The notes beneath the pieces are model-generated. The model was not told the origin of the DNA and ran no database searches. It saw nothing but the letters and a program-made list of their open reading frames with translations. The translations under genes were made by a program, and so were the position numbers. DNA of 64,000 bases, from NCBI RefSeq assembly GCF_030580675.1, contig NZ_JAUQUB010000001.1, positions 1,949,510 to 2,013,509 on the forward strand, read 5' to 3'. Below, in pieces: positions 7,772 through 16,355 of the stretch. This DNA comes from Antiquaquibacter soli. Lineage in GTDB: Bacteria > Actinomycetota > Actinomycetes > Actinomycetales > Microbacteriaceae. Numbering within the stretch: position 1 is the stretch's first letter; every line of letters starts with the position of its first letter.

Positions 7772-8119
7772 TTAGAAGTCGCGCTTCTCCTTGATCTTCG
7801 CCTTCTTTCCGCGCAGGTTGCGGAGGTAGTAGAGCTTGGCACGGCGGACGTCACCGCGGGTGACGACCTCGATGTGGTCGATGACCGGGGAGTGCACCGG
7901 GAAGGTGCGCTCGACGCCGACCTGGAAGCTCACCTTGCGGACCGTGAAGGTCTCGCGGACGCCCTCGCCGGAGCGGCCGATGACGACGCCCTGGAAGACC
8001 TGGATGCGCGAGCGCGAGCCTTCGATGATGTTCACGTGCACCTTGACGGTGTCACCGGCACGGAAATCGGGGATGTTGTCCTTGAGGGACGCTGCGTCAA
8101 CGCTGTCAAGGATGTGCAT
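7772..8119 (-). CDS. rplS: 50S ribosomal protein L19
   Basis: 115 aa, normal length. Contacts the 30S subunit at the inter-subunit bridge. The sequence follows L19 throughout: [19 protein letters not shown] near the start, [35 protein letters not shown] and a basic [17 protein letters not shown] tail. In this genome it is separated from the rpsP-rimM-trmD genes by a TetR gene and map. The 216-bp gap upstream, shared with the divergent TetR gene, must carry its promoter and leader; I see no clear leader-peptide or L19-binding structure there. Confidence 0.97.
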   Translation of the reverse strand: MHILDSVDAASLKDNIPDFRAGDTVKVHVNIIEGSRSRIQVFQGVVIGRSGEGVRETFTVRKVSFQVGVERTFPVHSPVIDHIEVVTRGDVRRAKLYYLRNLRGKKAKIKEKRDF

Positions 8120-8335
8120 GGTTGTTCGCTCTCTGCGCCCGCCACAGGTCGACCGCGGTGTTGATAAGTTCAGAAAAGGTGGAGGTGTGTCACATAGACT
8201 GCCGGAACCCCTGTGGCAGAGCCGGAACAGGACACGATCGAGAATTCTCTCACAGATGATGCTCGGCGTGCCACTCAGCCGGCTCATATGGCCGAGCACT
8301 ATCGTCGGGGGTACGACCAGAAAGTTCACTCCCGT

Positions 8336-8959
8336 ATGAATCTCCCCGCCACCGCCCTGTCCGTCCGCGCCGAGCCTGTGCAGCAGCGCAGTGCCGAGCG
8401 CATCACCAGCCTCCTGGATGCCGCGGCCGAGCTCATCGACCAGAACGGCATCGACGGCCTCACCACGAGCGACGTCGCGACCCGATCGGGCTCCTCGGTA
8501 GGCGTGGTCTACCGCTACTTCCCCAACATCCAGTCGCTCCTCAAGGCGCTCGCCGCACGCAACCTCGACCGCTTCACCACCCGGCTCCACGAGCTGCTCC
8601 CCGCGAGCGCCGCGGATGCGCTGGGCGCGATGAACGGAGTCGTGGACGCCTACCTCGAACTCGCCCGTACCGAGCCCGGCTTCCGGGCGCTTCGCTTCGG
8701 CGACGTGATCGACGACCGCTTCATCCGAGAGAACCCGGGAGCGACCTCGGCCCTGTCGAAGCTCTTCACCGATCTCCTGGTGACGCGCTACGAGCTCAGT
8801 CCCTCCGACGAGCTCGCATTCGACATCGAGGTGCTCGTCGAGATCGGCGACGCACTCCTGCACCGCGCGTTCCGGTACGACGCAGCGGGCGACGAGCGCT
8901 ACATCGCACGCCTCCGCGAGATCGTCGCCGACTTCCTCTCCCAGCACTCCGCGTCGTGA
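8336..8959 (+). CDS. TetR family transcriptional regulator
   Basis: 207 aa. The N-terminal helix-turn-helix (about residues 20-65) includes [27 protein letters not shown], a standard TetR recognition region; the rest is an all-helical ligand/dimerisation domain with no assignable ligand. The frame is open from an ATG at 8213, but the ATG at 8336 gives the usual distance to the DNA-binding domain. Its TGA overlaps the map GTG (GTGA), so it is translationally coupled to methionine aminopeptidase, an odd partner for a TetR regulator. Target unknown. Confidence 0.88.
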   Translation: MNLPATALSVRAEPVQQRSAERITSLLDAAAELIDQNGIDGLTTSDVATRSGSSVGVVYRYFPNIQSLLKALAARNLDRFTTRLHELLPASAADALGAMNGVVDAYLELARTEPGFRALRFGDVIDDRFIRENPGATSALSKLFTDLLVTRYELSPSDELAFDIEVLVEIGDALLHRAFRYDAAGDERYIARLREIVADFLSQHSAS

Positions 8960-9723
8960 TCGAGCTGCGCACTCCCGCCGAGCTCGAGAAGATGCGGGTC
9001 GCCGGCGAGTTCGTCGGCAGTGTGCTCACGGCGACGGCCGCGGCATCCGCGGTCGGCGTCAATCTTCTCGAACTCGACGCCCTCGCTCACGACATGATCC
9101 GTGAGCGCGGGGCGGAGAGCTGCTACATCGACTACCACCCGTCCTTCGGCGGCTCTCCGTTCGGCAAGGTCATCTGCACCTCCGTGAACGACGCGGCCCT
9201 CCACGGACTGCCGCACGACTACCGACTGCAGGACGGCGACGTTCTGAGCCTCGACTTCGCCGCGTCCGTCGACGGCTGGGTCTCCGACTCGGCCGTCACG
9301 ATCATCGTCGGCACGCCGCGCCCGCAGGACGAGCGACTCATCGAGGTCACCTCCCGCGCCCTCGATGCCGGGATCGCGGCGGCCGTGGTCGGCAATCGAA
9401 TGGGGGATGTCTCGGCCGCCATCGGCGCCGTGGCCCGTAAGGCCGGGCTCAAGGTCAACCTCGACTTCGGCGGTCACAGCGTCGGCCGCGTCATGCACGG
9501 CGACCTCCACGTGCCCAATGACGGCAAGCCGAAGCGCGGGTTCCCGCTTCAGGCCGGACTCGTGTTCGCGATCGAGCCGTGGTTCATGCTCGGCACGAAG
9601 AAGATCTACACCGATGCCGACGGCTGGACGCTGCGCAGCGACGACGGGTCGCGCGCCGCCCACTTCGAGCACACCGTCGCGGTCACCGAGGACGGGCCGC
9701 TAGTCCTCTCCGCCCGCGAATAG
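8956..9723 (+). CDS. map: Methionine aminopeptidase, type I
   Basis: 255 aa. Removes the initiator methionine from nascent proteins. The five metal ligands of the pita-bread fold are visible in order: Asp in LSLDFAA, Asp in SDSAVT, His in GGHSVG, Glu in FAIEPW and Glu in HFEHTVAV; the substrate-side His is in [10 protein letters not shown]. Starts with GTG overlapping the TetR stop. The last 24 bp overlap the convergent 151-aa gene, leaving no room for a terminator between them. The spacing of IEPW to FEHT is slightly unusual (contains [10 protein letters not shown]) but within family range. Confidence 0.95.
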   Translation: MIELRTPAELEKMRVAGEFVGSVLTATAAASAVGVNLLELDALAHDMIRERGAESCYIDYHPSFGGSPFGKVICTSVNDAALHGLPHDYRLQDGDVLSLDFAASVDGWVSDSAVTIIVGTPRPQDERLIEVTSRALDAGIAAAVVGNRMGDVSAAIGAVARKAGLKVNLDFGGHSVGRVMHGDLHVPNDGKPKRGFPLQAGLVFAIEPWFMLGTKKIYTDADGWTLRSDDGSRAAHFEHTVAVTEDGPLVLSARE

Positions 9724-10155
9724 CTCGTCCATCTCCGCGTCGTCCGCAGTCCCCTGCGGTGAGGCGGCACGGGCGAGTCGGGCGCTCGTCACGCCCAGCA
9801 CGATGGTCACGGCGATCGCGAAGAGGATGAGAACGGGCCAGAGGAACAGCCCGGCGACGATCGCATCCTCCGCGAACGACGTGCCGATGAGCGCCGCGAC
9901 GATGGCGACGAGGATGCCGATCATGATCGCCTCGGTCCGCGTCACGACGCGGGGCTTGCGGAACATCAGGATCGCCTGGTTCACGGCGAGCGAGATGACG
10001 AGGCCCGGGAGCACGAACGCCCCGTCGACGACGAACTGGATCGAGACGAAGCTGCCCGGGAAATCCGGCCAGGCGAACGCGACGAGCGTGTAGACGATGT
10101 GAGCGAGCAGCACGACGGCGAGCGCCGGCTGCACCCAGAGCCAGAATCGAGTCAC
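9700..10155 (-). CDS. Four-helix membrane protein downstream of trmD
   Basis: 151 aa from a GTG at 10155 that overlaps the trmD stop (GTGA). Four hydrophobic helices (about 8-28, 40-65, 75-95, 100-122) are followed by a short acidic tail, DDAEMDELF. The family is not recognised, but the coupling to trmD suggests steady expression with the ribosomal operon. Its 3' end runs 24 bp into the convergent map gene. No enzymatic or transport motif is seen. Confidence 0.75.
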   Translation of the reverse strand: MTRFWLWVQPALAVVLLAHIVYTLVAFAWPDFPGSFVSIQFVVDGAFVLPGLVISLAVNQAILMFRKPRVVTRTEAIMIGILVAIVAALIGTSFAEDAIVAGLFLWPVLILFAIAVTIVLGVTSARLARAASPQGTADDAEMDELFAGGED

Positions 10156-10835
10156 GAGTCCCCCAGGAGATCGGGCCGAACACGGCGGGTGCGCTCGAGC
10201 TGCTGCTCGTAGCGCCAGGAGGCGATCGCGCCGTGGTTGCCGCTCAGGAGAATCGGGGGCACGGGCATCCCCCGCCACTCGGCCGGCTTCGTGTAGCTCG
10301 GATACTCGAGCAGGCCGCCCTCGTGGCTCTCCTCGTCGAGACTCTCCGGATTGCCGACGACACCGGGCACGAGCCGACCTACGGCCTCGATCACGGCCAT
10401 GGCCGCTACTTCCCCGCCGTTGAGGACGTAGTCGCCGAGGCTCAGCTCGCGCACGCGGGCGACGGATGACGCGTAGTCCACGACGCGCTGGTCGATGCCC
10501 TCGTACCGACCGCACGCGAACACGAGCCGCGCCTCCGTCGAGAGCTCACGGGCGATCGCCTGCGTGAAGCGCTCCCCCGCCGGGCTCGGCACGATGAGGA
10601 CGGACTCCGGGGTGAGCACCTCGTCGAGAGCCTCGCCCCACGGCTCCGGTCTCATCACCATGCCGGCACCACCGCCGTAGGGGGTGTCATCGACCGTGCG
10701 GTGCCTGTCGTGCGTGTAGTCGCGAAGGTCATGGACGGCGATGTCGATGAGGCCGCGATCGCGCGCCTTGCCCAGCAGCGAGACGTCCAGCACCCCGAAG
10801 AACTCGGGGAAGATCGTCACGATGTCGATGCGCAC
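10152..10835 (-). CDS. trmD: tRNA (guanine-37-N1)-methyltransferase
   Basis: 227 aa. Methylates G37 next to the anticodon, preventing +1 frameshifting. The SPOUT trefoil knot is visible: [30 protein letters not shown] (S-adenosylmethionine loop) and [19 protein letters not shown] (the catalytic Asp and the hinge). The GTG at 10835 ([13 protein letters not shown]) was chosen because it fits the universal N-terminus; the ATG ten codons earlier adds unrelated residues. 36 bp separate it from rimM. Part of rpsP-KH-rimM-trmD. Confidence 0.96.
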   Translation of the reverse strand: MRIDIVTIFPEFFGVLDVSLLGKARDRGLIDIAVHDLRDYTHDRHRTVDDTPYGGGAGMVMRPEPWGEALDEVLTPESVLIVPSPAGERFTQAIARELSTEARLVFACGRYEGIDQRVVDYASSVARVRELSLGDYVLNGGEVAAMAVIEAVGRLVPGVVGNPESLDEESHEGGLLEYPSYTKPAEWRGMPVPPILLSGNHGAIASWRYEQQLERTRRVRPDLLGDS

Positions 10836-10871
10836 CCGACCAGCGTAGACGGCTGAGGCGCGCACCGCGGG

Positions 10872-11429
10872 TCACACCTCGTCGTCGGGCAGGTCCTCGA
10901 AGAGACCGAGCGGCGGAGTCACCGTCAGCGTGCCCGCGGCGATGTCCACGGTCGGCACGATGGCCTTCACGAACGGGACGAGGATCTCGCCGTTGGGGGT
11001 CGTGACAGCGAGGAGGTCCTGCGCTGGCAGGTGCTCGACTCGGGCGACGGTGCCGACGCTCTGACCGTCACGGAGCACCGAGAGGCCCACGAGCTGGTGG
11101 TCGAACCACGCGTCCTCTTCGGGCGCCTCCGCGGGGTCCTGCTCGATCCACAGGATGGCCTTGATCAGGGTCTCCGCGGTCGTGCGGTCGTCGACGTCCT
11201 TGAAGAACGCGACGGGGTGGCTGTTGAACCACTTGAGTTCGGCGAGCTCGAGAGTCTTACCGTGCCAGGGCGACGACGTCGGAACCTGGAGAGTGAACAC
11301 GGCGCCCGGAACGAAGCGTCGTTCCGGGGCGTCCGTGTACAGCTCGAGTTTGATCGCGCCCTTGAGCCCATGGGCCTTCGTCAATCGCCCCACCCGGAGC
11401 TGGGTGCCGGCAGCCTTCTTGGCGGCCAC
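10872..11429 (-). CDS. rimM: 16S rRNA processing protein RimM
   Basis: 185 aa. Binds S19 and helps mature the 30S head. The N-terminal domain begins LRVGRLTKAHGLKGAIKLELYTD (the typical G-x-x-x-x-x-H-G-x-x-G pattern), and the C-terminal PRC barrel has LVGLSVLRDGQSVGTV and LPAQDLLAV. The start is GTG at 11429, preceded by a short spacing of 2 bp from the KH gene. A Lys/Ala-rich N-terminal extension of about eight residues is present, which is common in actinobacteria. Confidence 0.95.
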   Translation of the reverse strand: MAAKKAAGTQLRVGRLTKAHGLKGAIKLELYTDAPERRFVPGAVFTLQVPTSSPWHGKTLELAELKWFNSHPVAFFKDVDDRTTAETLIKAILWIEQDPAEAPEEDAWFDHQLVGLSVLRDGQSVGTVARVEHLPAQDLLAVTTPNGEILVPFVKAIVPTVDIAAGTLTVTPPLGLFEDLPDDEV

Positions 11430-11431
11430 CG

Positions 11432-11668
11432 CTACTGGTCGGTGTCGACGACGTCGACACGCACCCGACGGCCGTCGGCGAGCGCCGCGACCAGGGTGCG
11501 GAGTGCCTTCGCCGTGCGGCCGGCACGCCCGATCACGCGGCCGAGGTCATCGGGGTGCACGCGCACCTCGAGGACATCACCACGCGGGGAGTTCTTCGCG
11601 GAGACCCGCACCTCGTCCGGGTGATCGACGATCCCCTTCACGAGGTGCTCAAGAGCGGGAGCGAGCAA
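11432..11668 (-). CDS. khpA: KH-domain RNA-binding protein KhpA
   Basis: 78 aa. A small single KH-domain protein that with KhpB binds many RNAs and influences division and translation. The GXXG loop appears as VIGRAGRTAKALRTL, with LEVRVHPDDLGR before it. The predicted start is TTG at 11668 (LLAPALEHLVKGIVDHPDEV), only 2 bp after the rpsP stop; this is the length expected for KhpA and no ATG or GTG upstream would avoid rpsP. Position between rpsP and rimM is the standard one. Confidence 0.93.
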   Translation of the reverse strand: MLAPALEHLVKGIVDHPDEVRVSAKNSPRGDVLEVRVHPDDLGRVIGRAGRTAKALRTLVAALADGRRVRVDVVDTDQ

Positions 11669-11670
11669 GG

Positions 11671-12210
11671 TCAGGCCTTGTCGGCGTCGTCGGCCGCGGG
11701 CTCCTCAGCAGCAGCATCCGCCGCCGCCTCGGTCTCGTCGCCGACAGCGGGCGCCTCATCGGCGGCCTCGGGGGCGGGGGCCTCCTCGGCGGCGCCATCG
11801 CTCACGGGGGCCTCGACCTCGGCGACCTCGGTCTCCTCGGCGACGGGCTCGGCCTTCTTCTCGGCCTTCGGCTTGAGGACGGGCTTCTTCTTCTCGTCCG
11901 CGACGAACTCGGCCTTGGCCTCCGCCGTCTTCACGGTGCTGACCGCGTTCTTGTCGCCCTTGAACTTGCCCCAGTCACCGGTGAGCTTCAGGAGCGCCTC
12001 GACCTGCGGCGACGGCTGGGCGCCGACGCTCAGCCAGTACTGCGCGCGCTCGGAGTCGATCTCGATGAGCGAGGGCTCCTCGGTGGGGTGGTACTTGCCG
12101 ATCTCCTCGATCGAACGGCCATCGCGCTTGGTGCGCGAGTCCGCGACGACGATGCGGTAGTAGGGCGCACGGATCTTGCCGAGGCGCTTCAAACGAATCT
12201 TTACAGCCAC
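11671..12210 (-). CDS. rpsP: 30S ribosomal protein S16 with long acidic tail
   Basis: 179 aa against about 80-90 in most bacteria. Residues 1-80 are normal S16 ([24 protein letters not shown], then [12 protein letters not shown]). From about residue 95 a Lys-rich linker leads into a tail of nearly 70 residues made mostly of Ala, Glu and Asp, a common but variable addition in Actinobacteria. The start is GTG at 12210 with GGAG 4 nt upstream. First gene of rpsP-khpA-rimM-trmD. The 169 bp between this start and the amidase end hold its promoter region; no clear hexamers were found. Confidence 0.96.
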   Translation of the reverse strand: MAVKIRLKRLGKIRAPYYRIVVADSRTKRDGRSIEEIGKYHPTEEPSLIEIDSERAQYWLSVGAQPSPQVEALLKLTGDWGKFKGDKNAVSTVKTAEAKAEFVADEKKKPVLKPKAEKKAEPVAEETEVAEVEAPVSDGAAEEAPAPEAADEAPAVGDETEAAADAAAEEPAADDADKA

Positions 12211-12379
12211 AATTCTCCAGAATTAGAGGGATGTCGTGCTCGAGAGCCGTGGGCGTGGGGGCACACTCGGCGTCGAAAGCTCTGATGGATCCTCTCGCGC
12301 GCCTGATTAGAGGGTCGGGCGGCAGAGGACTCGACTGGCTATTCTGCCACGGTTTTGCCCGAGAGCGGGAATCCTGGTC

Positions 12380-13727
12380 TCACCGATCGCGCCCGGGGGC
12401 GACGCGCGGCCACGGGCGCAGCCGCTCGAGCTGGGCGGCGAGCGAGAGCAGGAGTGCCTCGCCGGCTCCGTCCGGTCGCGGCGGCGCCACGAGCTGCACG
12501 CCGAGCGGGACGCGGGCGGCGGCGTGCCACCCCGCGGGGACGCTCGCGGCCGGCCAGCCGAGCAGGTTCCACGGCGACGCGAACGGGGCGTAGCGGATGT
12601 TGGCCCTCATGTTCGCGAACCAGCTCTCGCGGTGCCAGTCGATGGCCGGGATGCCCGGCTGCGCGAGCGACGGCGTGACGAGCACATCGAACCGCTCGAA
12701 GAATGCCGTCGTCGCCGCGCGGAACGCGTCCACCGGCCGCGGGTCGCGCGCCGCCCGGGCGAGCACGCGACCCCAGCGCGCGTGGGTGCGGATGCGCGGC
12801 TCGAGGCGGCGGCGGTCGAGGAGCGCCGCATCCGTCTCGGTGCCGGCGAACCACCGGGCGAGGAGGGGGATCGGATTGGACGGGTACGGGAAGACGGCCT
12901 CGGTCACCGAGTGCCCCGCGTTCGACAGTGCGTCGGCCGTCTCGCGGAGGCCCCGCACCCACTCGGGATCTACAGGGGCGAGCGGGGATGCGGCTCCCGG
13001 GGCGACCGCGATGCGCAGCGGTCGGTCCGGCTCGCGGACATCGGCGAGAGCCGCGCGCCCGGCCAGCACGGAGAGCATGAGTGCGGCATCCGCCACGGTC
13101 GTCGCGAGCGGGCCGTTCTCTCATGCCGAACCAGGCGTCGACGCCGATGTCCTGCGGCACGAGACCGGAGCCCGGCTTGAGACCCACGAGCCCGCAGTTC
13201 GCCGCGGGGATGCGGATGGAGCCCATCCCGTCGTTGCCGTGGGCTATCGGCACGAGACCCGACGCGACAGCGGCGGCGGACCCTCCTGACGATCCCCCCG
13301 CGGTGCGGTCGCGGTTCCAGGGGTTGCGCGTGATGCCGTAGACCGAGTCGGTCGCGCCGAAGACGCACAGCTCGGGGACCTTCGTGATGCCGACGACGAC
13401 GGCTCCGGCTGCGCGCAGCCGGGCGACCACCTCGTGGTCCCGCGCCTGCGGGGTGGCGTCGGTCGCCGCCGACCCGTCCCGGAGCGGCTCGCCGGAGACG
13501 GGGATGTTGTCCTTGACCGCCACCGGCACGCCCGCGAGCGGGAGGACGGCTCGATCGCCCCGCGCATCGACGCCGGCCGCCTCGGCCAGGGCGTGCTCCG
13601 ATCGCACGATCTGGAACGCGCCCACGTCGTCGCCGGAGATCCGCTCGAGTGCCGCTCGCGTCTCGGCGAGCGCCGAGCTCGCGCCGGACCGGACGTCAGC
13701 GGCGATCTCGACGGCAGTGCGCTCCAT
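12380..13727 (-). pseudogene. Amidase-signature family enzyme, frameshifted
   Basis: An amidase (GatA/AMD fold) split into two frames. From the ATG at 13727 the first frame holds the catalytic triad: Lys72 in PVAVKDNIPVSG, cis-Ser146 in TAGGSSGGSAA and nucleophile Ser170 in DGMGSIRIPA, and ends sensibly at DAWFGM. At 13120/13121 the frame changes: GGC ATG A | GAG AAC GGC CCG; continuing in the second frame gives ENGPLATTVADAALMLSVLAG and a normal amidase C-terminus to the stop at 12380. Restoring two bases (ATG AGN GAG AAC) would give the family motif FGMSENGP and a protein of about 449 aa. So it is either a recent pseudogene or a sequence error. Substrate unknown. Confidence 0.85.
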
Positions 13728-13736
13728 GGAGCGATG

Positions 13737-14642
13737 CTACGCGGTGGTCGCCTTCGTGCGGGGCTTCCGGCGCGAGAGGGCGACACCGAGAAGGCACACC
13801 GCTCCGCCGAGGATGGCAAGCGGTGCGGGCACCTCCGCGAAGAAGAGCAGGCCCATGACGATCGCGAGGGGCGGGACGATGTACGTCGACACGCCCAGCT
13901 GGCCGGCGGGCATCCGGGAGAGCGCGAACGCCCACGTGCTGAAGGCGAGGGCCGTCGGGATCGCCCCCAGGTACACCACGCCGAGGAGCGCGCTCGGCGG
14001 CGCCGATTGCACGTCGCGGACGAGGTCGGCGGTGAACGGCAGGCACACGAGGAACCCGATCGCGCAGCCCATCCATGTCACCTGGGCGTTCGGCAAGCGG
14101 CGCAGCGTCGGCTTCTGCAGCAGCACGCCCGCCGCATACGTCACGGCGGCCACGAGCGCCCACAGGACGCCGGGATCGGTGAACGAGGTGCCGCCCGTGG
14201 CGACGCCGATGAGGATGACGCCGACGAATGCCACCGCGGCGCCGATCGCCAGCCACGTCGAGAGCCCCTCCCTCAGGAACACCGCTGCCCCCAGGGCGAT
14301 CAGGATCGGGCCGATGTTGACGATCATCGCCGTCGTGCCTGCGTCGATCGTCTGCTCGGCGATGTTCAGGGCGACGTTGTACGCGCCGAACCACAGCACG
14401 CCGAAGCCGAGGAGCTGCAGCCACTCCGTGCGATTGGGCCACACCCATCGCCGCCCGAGCAGCACGACGATGCCGAGCAGGAGGGTGCCCACCGCAAGTC
14501 GGCCGAGCGCGAGCGCGCCCCCGGAGAAGTGGCCCGCGGTGCCGCGGATCACGATGAAGGCGCTCGCCCACGCGACGATCGTCACGGCGATGGCGACGAG
14601 CACGATCGGGGTCACCCGGGCGGGGGCGGTGCTGGTGGTCAT
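13737..14642 (-). CDS. EamA/DMT family transporter
   Basis: 301 aa with ten predictable membrane helices in two EamA repeats (about 10-140 and 155-290), the drug/metabolite transporter superfamily. Conserved features are AWASAFIVIRG in helix 1, a central YNVALNIAEQTIDAGTTAMIVNIGPILIA and, in repeat 2, LGAIPTALAFSTWAFALSRMPAGQLG. Substrate cannot be inferred. It ends 10 bp before the amidase start, so the two may be co-transcribed. Confidence 0.9.
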   Translation of the reverse strand: MTTSTAPARVTPIVLVAIAVTIVAWASAFIVIRGTAGHFSGGALALGRLAVGTLLLGIVVLLGRRWVWPNRTEWLQLLGFGVLWFGAYNVALNIAEQTIDAGTTAMIVNIGPILIALGAAVFLREGLSTWLAIGAAVAFVGVILIGVATGGTSFTDPGVLWALVAAVTYAAGVLLQKPTLRRLPNAQVTWMGCAIGFLVCLPFTADLVRDVQSAPPSALLGVVYLGAIPTALAFSTWAFALSRMPAGQLGVSTYIVPPLAIVMGLLFFAEVPAPLAILGGAVCLLGVALSRRKPRTKATTA

Positions 14643-14675
14643 GCGCTCACGCTAGTGCCGCCCGCCGACGAGAGC

Positions 14676-14708
14676 GGCGGCATCCGGACTCGTTGTCCGA
14701 ATGCCGCC
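14676..14708 (-). terminator. Strong hairpin after the first LLM gene
   Basis: On the minus strand a 14-bp stem (one G-U pair) GGCGGCAT(U)CGGAC closes a 5-base loop AACGA. It begins 12 nt after the stop of the LLM gene at 14721 and precedes the EamA start by 34 nt. There is no T-run, as is common for actinobacterial terminators. Confidence 0.6.
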
Positions 14709-14720
14709 GAAAGTTGGCGG

Positions 14721-15512
14721 TCAGGCGTTGCGCGAGTCGCGCCAGCGGATCCAGTGCTTGACCGTCTCGAGATCGTACTCGGGGCCGCTGATGCCCAACG
14801 TGAAGAGGGTCACGCCTGCATCGAGCAGCGCGTCGGCCACCGACTCGTCGCGATTGCGAAGCTCGTTGGAGAGCTCGATCTCGCTCACGTCGCGGCCGAC
14901 GGCCTCGCCGTGCTCGGCGAGGATCTCGAGCTTGCGCGGCAGGTCCTCCGGCGAGACGAAGCTGTGCCAGATGTCGGCGTGCTGGGCGACGATGCGCAGG
15001 GTCTTCTTCTCCCCCGAGCCGCCGATCAGGACCGGGATGTCCCGCGTCGGTGCGGGGTTGAGCTTGGTCCAGCGCTCCTCGATTCGCGGCAGAGCAGCCG
15101 CGAGCGCGTCGAGGCGGGAGCCTGCGGTGCCGAACTCGTAGCCGTACTCGTCGTAGTCGCGCTCGAACCATCCCGAGCCCGTGCCGAAGATGAACCGGCC
15201 CGTCCCGGTCGACCCGGCGCTGATGTGGTCGATCGTGCGGGCCATGTCCGCCTGCAGGTCGGGGTTGCGGTAGCTGTTGCAGTTCACGAGGCTGCCGAGC
15301 TCGACGCGGCTCGTGAGCTCGGCCCACGACGCGAGCTCCGTCCAGGCCTCGAAGTGGAGTCCGTCTGGCTCGCCCGAGAGCGGGTAGAAGTGGTCCCAGT
15401 TGAAGAGGATGTCGACACCGAGCTGCTCGAGCTCGACGACGGTCTCCCGGATGTGCTGGTAGGTGGCGTGCTGAGGCTGGACCTGGATGCCCAGGCGAAT
15501 CGATCGAGTCAT
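14721..15512 (-). CDS. LLM-family F420-dependent oxidoreductase, copy 1
   Basis: 263 aa, a luciferase-like TIM barrel predicted to use F420 (or flavin). Signature segments are DILFNWDHFYPLSGEPDG, NPDLQADMARTIDHIS, FGTGSGWFERDYDEYGYEFG and VLIGGSGEKKTLRIVA. It is strongly similar, block for block, to the next gene at 15549, so the pair arose by tandem duplication. The ATG at 15512 aligns with the start of the paralogue; a GTG at 15521 is possible. 36 bp separate the two genes; both follow ffh on the same strand. Substrate unknown. Confidence 0.88.
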   Translation of the reverse strand: MTRSIRLGIQVQPQHATYQHIRETVVELEQLGVDILFNWDHFYPLSGEPDGLHFEAWTELASWAELTSRVELGSLVNCNSYRNPDLQADMARTIDHISAGSTGTGRFIFGTGSGWFERDYDEYGYEFGTAGSRLDALAAALPRIEERWTKLNPAPTRDIPVLIGGSGEKKTLRIVAQHADIWHSFVSPEDLPRKLEILAEHGEAVGRDVSEIELSNELRNRDESVADALLDAGVTLFTLGISGPEYDLETVKHWIRWRDSRNA

Positions 15513-15548
15513 CCCCTCCACGCTACTCCGGCTCGCGGGGGGAATCCG

Positions 15549-16355
15549 TCACGCCAGGCTGTCGCGCCAGCGCAGGAGGTCTCGGATCGGGCCCAGATCA
15601 TAGTCGGGCCCGTCGACGGCGGCGATGAAGGTCGTCACCCCGAGGGAGAGCTGCTCGTCGAGCACGGAACGGTCGAGGCTGCCGAGCGACCGCACGCTCG
15701 TGCCCGACGAGATCTCGATCTCGCCGATGTCCCGGCCCGCCTCCTCGCACCACGCACGGAGCACCCCGAGCTTGTGCGGGAGCTCGGCGGGCGGCACGAA
15801 CGTGTGCCAGATGTCGGCATACCGGGCGACGAGGCGCAGCGTCTTGCGCTCCCCGGCGCCTCCGATGAGGATCGGGATGCTGCGCGTCGGCGCCGGGTTC
15901 AGGGCGGCCCAGCGGTTCCGGATCCTCGGAAGAGCGTCGGCGAGCACGTCGAGCCGGGACCCGGGCGTGCCGAACTCGAAGCCGTACTCGGTGAAGTCTC
16001 GCTCGAACCAGCCCGAGCCGAGGCCGAGCAGGAAGCGACCGCGGCCGGATGACCCGGAGCTGATGTGGTCGATCGTGCGCGCCATGTCGGCGACGAGATC
16101 GGGGTTGCGGAACGGGGCGCTCGAGACGAGCGGCCCGAGCTCGACCCGGCTCGTGGCCTCGGCGAGCGCAGCGAGGAGCATCCAACCCTCGAAGTGCGCG
16201 TCGTCGGGATCGCCCGTGAGGGGGAAGAAGTGGTCCCAGCCCAGCAGGAGGTCGACGCCGAGTTCTTCAGCGCGCAGCGCCGCATCGCGCAGCTGCGGCA
16301 CCGTCGCGTGCTGGGGAGCGAGCTGCACCCCCACCCTGATGGGGCGCCCGGTCAT
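15549..16355 (-). CDS. LLM-family F420-dependent oxidoreductase, copy 2
   Basis: 268 aa paralogue of the preceding gene, with the same motifs: VDLLLGWDHFFPLTGDPDD, NPDLVADMARTIDHISSGSSG, LGLGSGWFERDFTEYGFEFG, ILIGGAGERKTLRLVA. The ATG at 16355 overlaps the ffh stop by 4 bp (ATGA), so it is translationally coupled to the signal recognition particle GTPase, presumably for dosage rather than function. F420 use is inferred from family and from cofC/cofE elsewhere in the window. Confidence 0.88.
   Translation of the reverse strand: MTGRPIRVGVQLAPQHATVPQLRDAALRAEELGVDLLLGWDHFFPLTGDPDDAHFEGWMLLAALAEATSRVELGPLVSSAPFRNPDLVADMARTIDHISSGSSGRGRFLLGLGSGWFERDFTEYGFEFGTPGSRLDVLADALPRIRNRWAALNPAPTRSIPILIGGAGERKTLRLVARYADIWHTFVPPAELPHKLGVLRAWCEEAGRDIGEIEISSGTSVRSLGSLDRSVLDEQLSLGVTTFIAAVDGPDYDLGPIRDLLRWRDSLA

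Noticed and set aside
8120..8335. Possible L19 leader RNA or other structured element upstream of rplS
   Set aside because: Only short, weak complementary stretches were found; nothing matches a known ribosomal leader.
13434..16052. An 872-codon plus-strand open frame opposite the amidase, EamA and LLM genes
   Set aside because: Shadow of three recognised genes; no domain pattern and improbable amino-acid composition.
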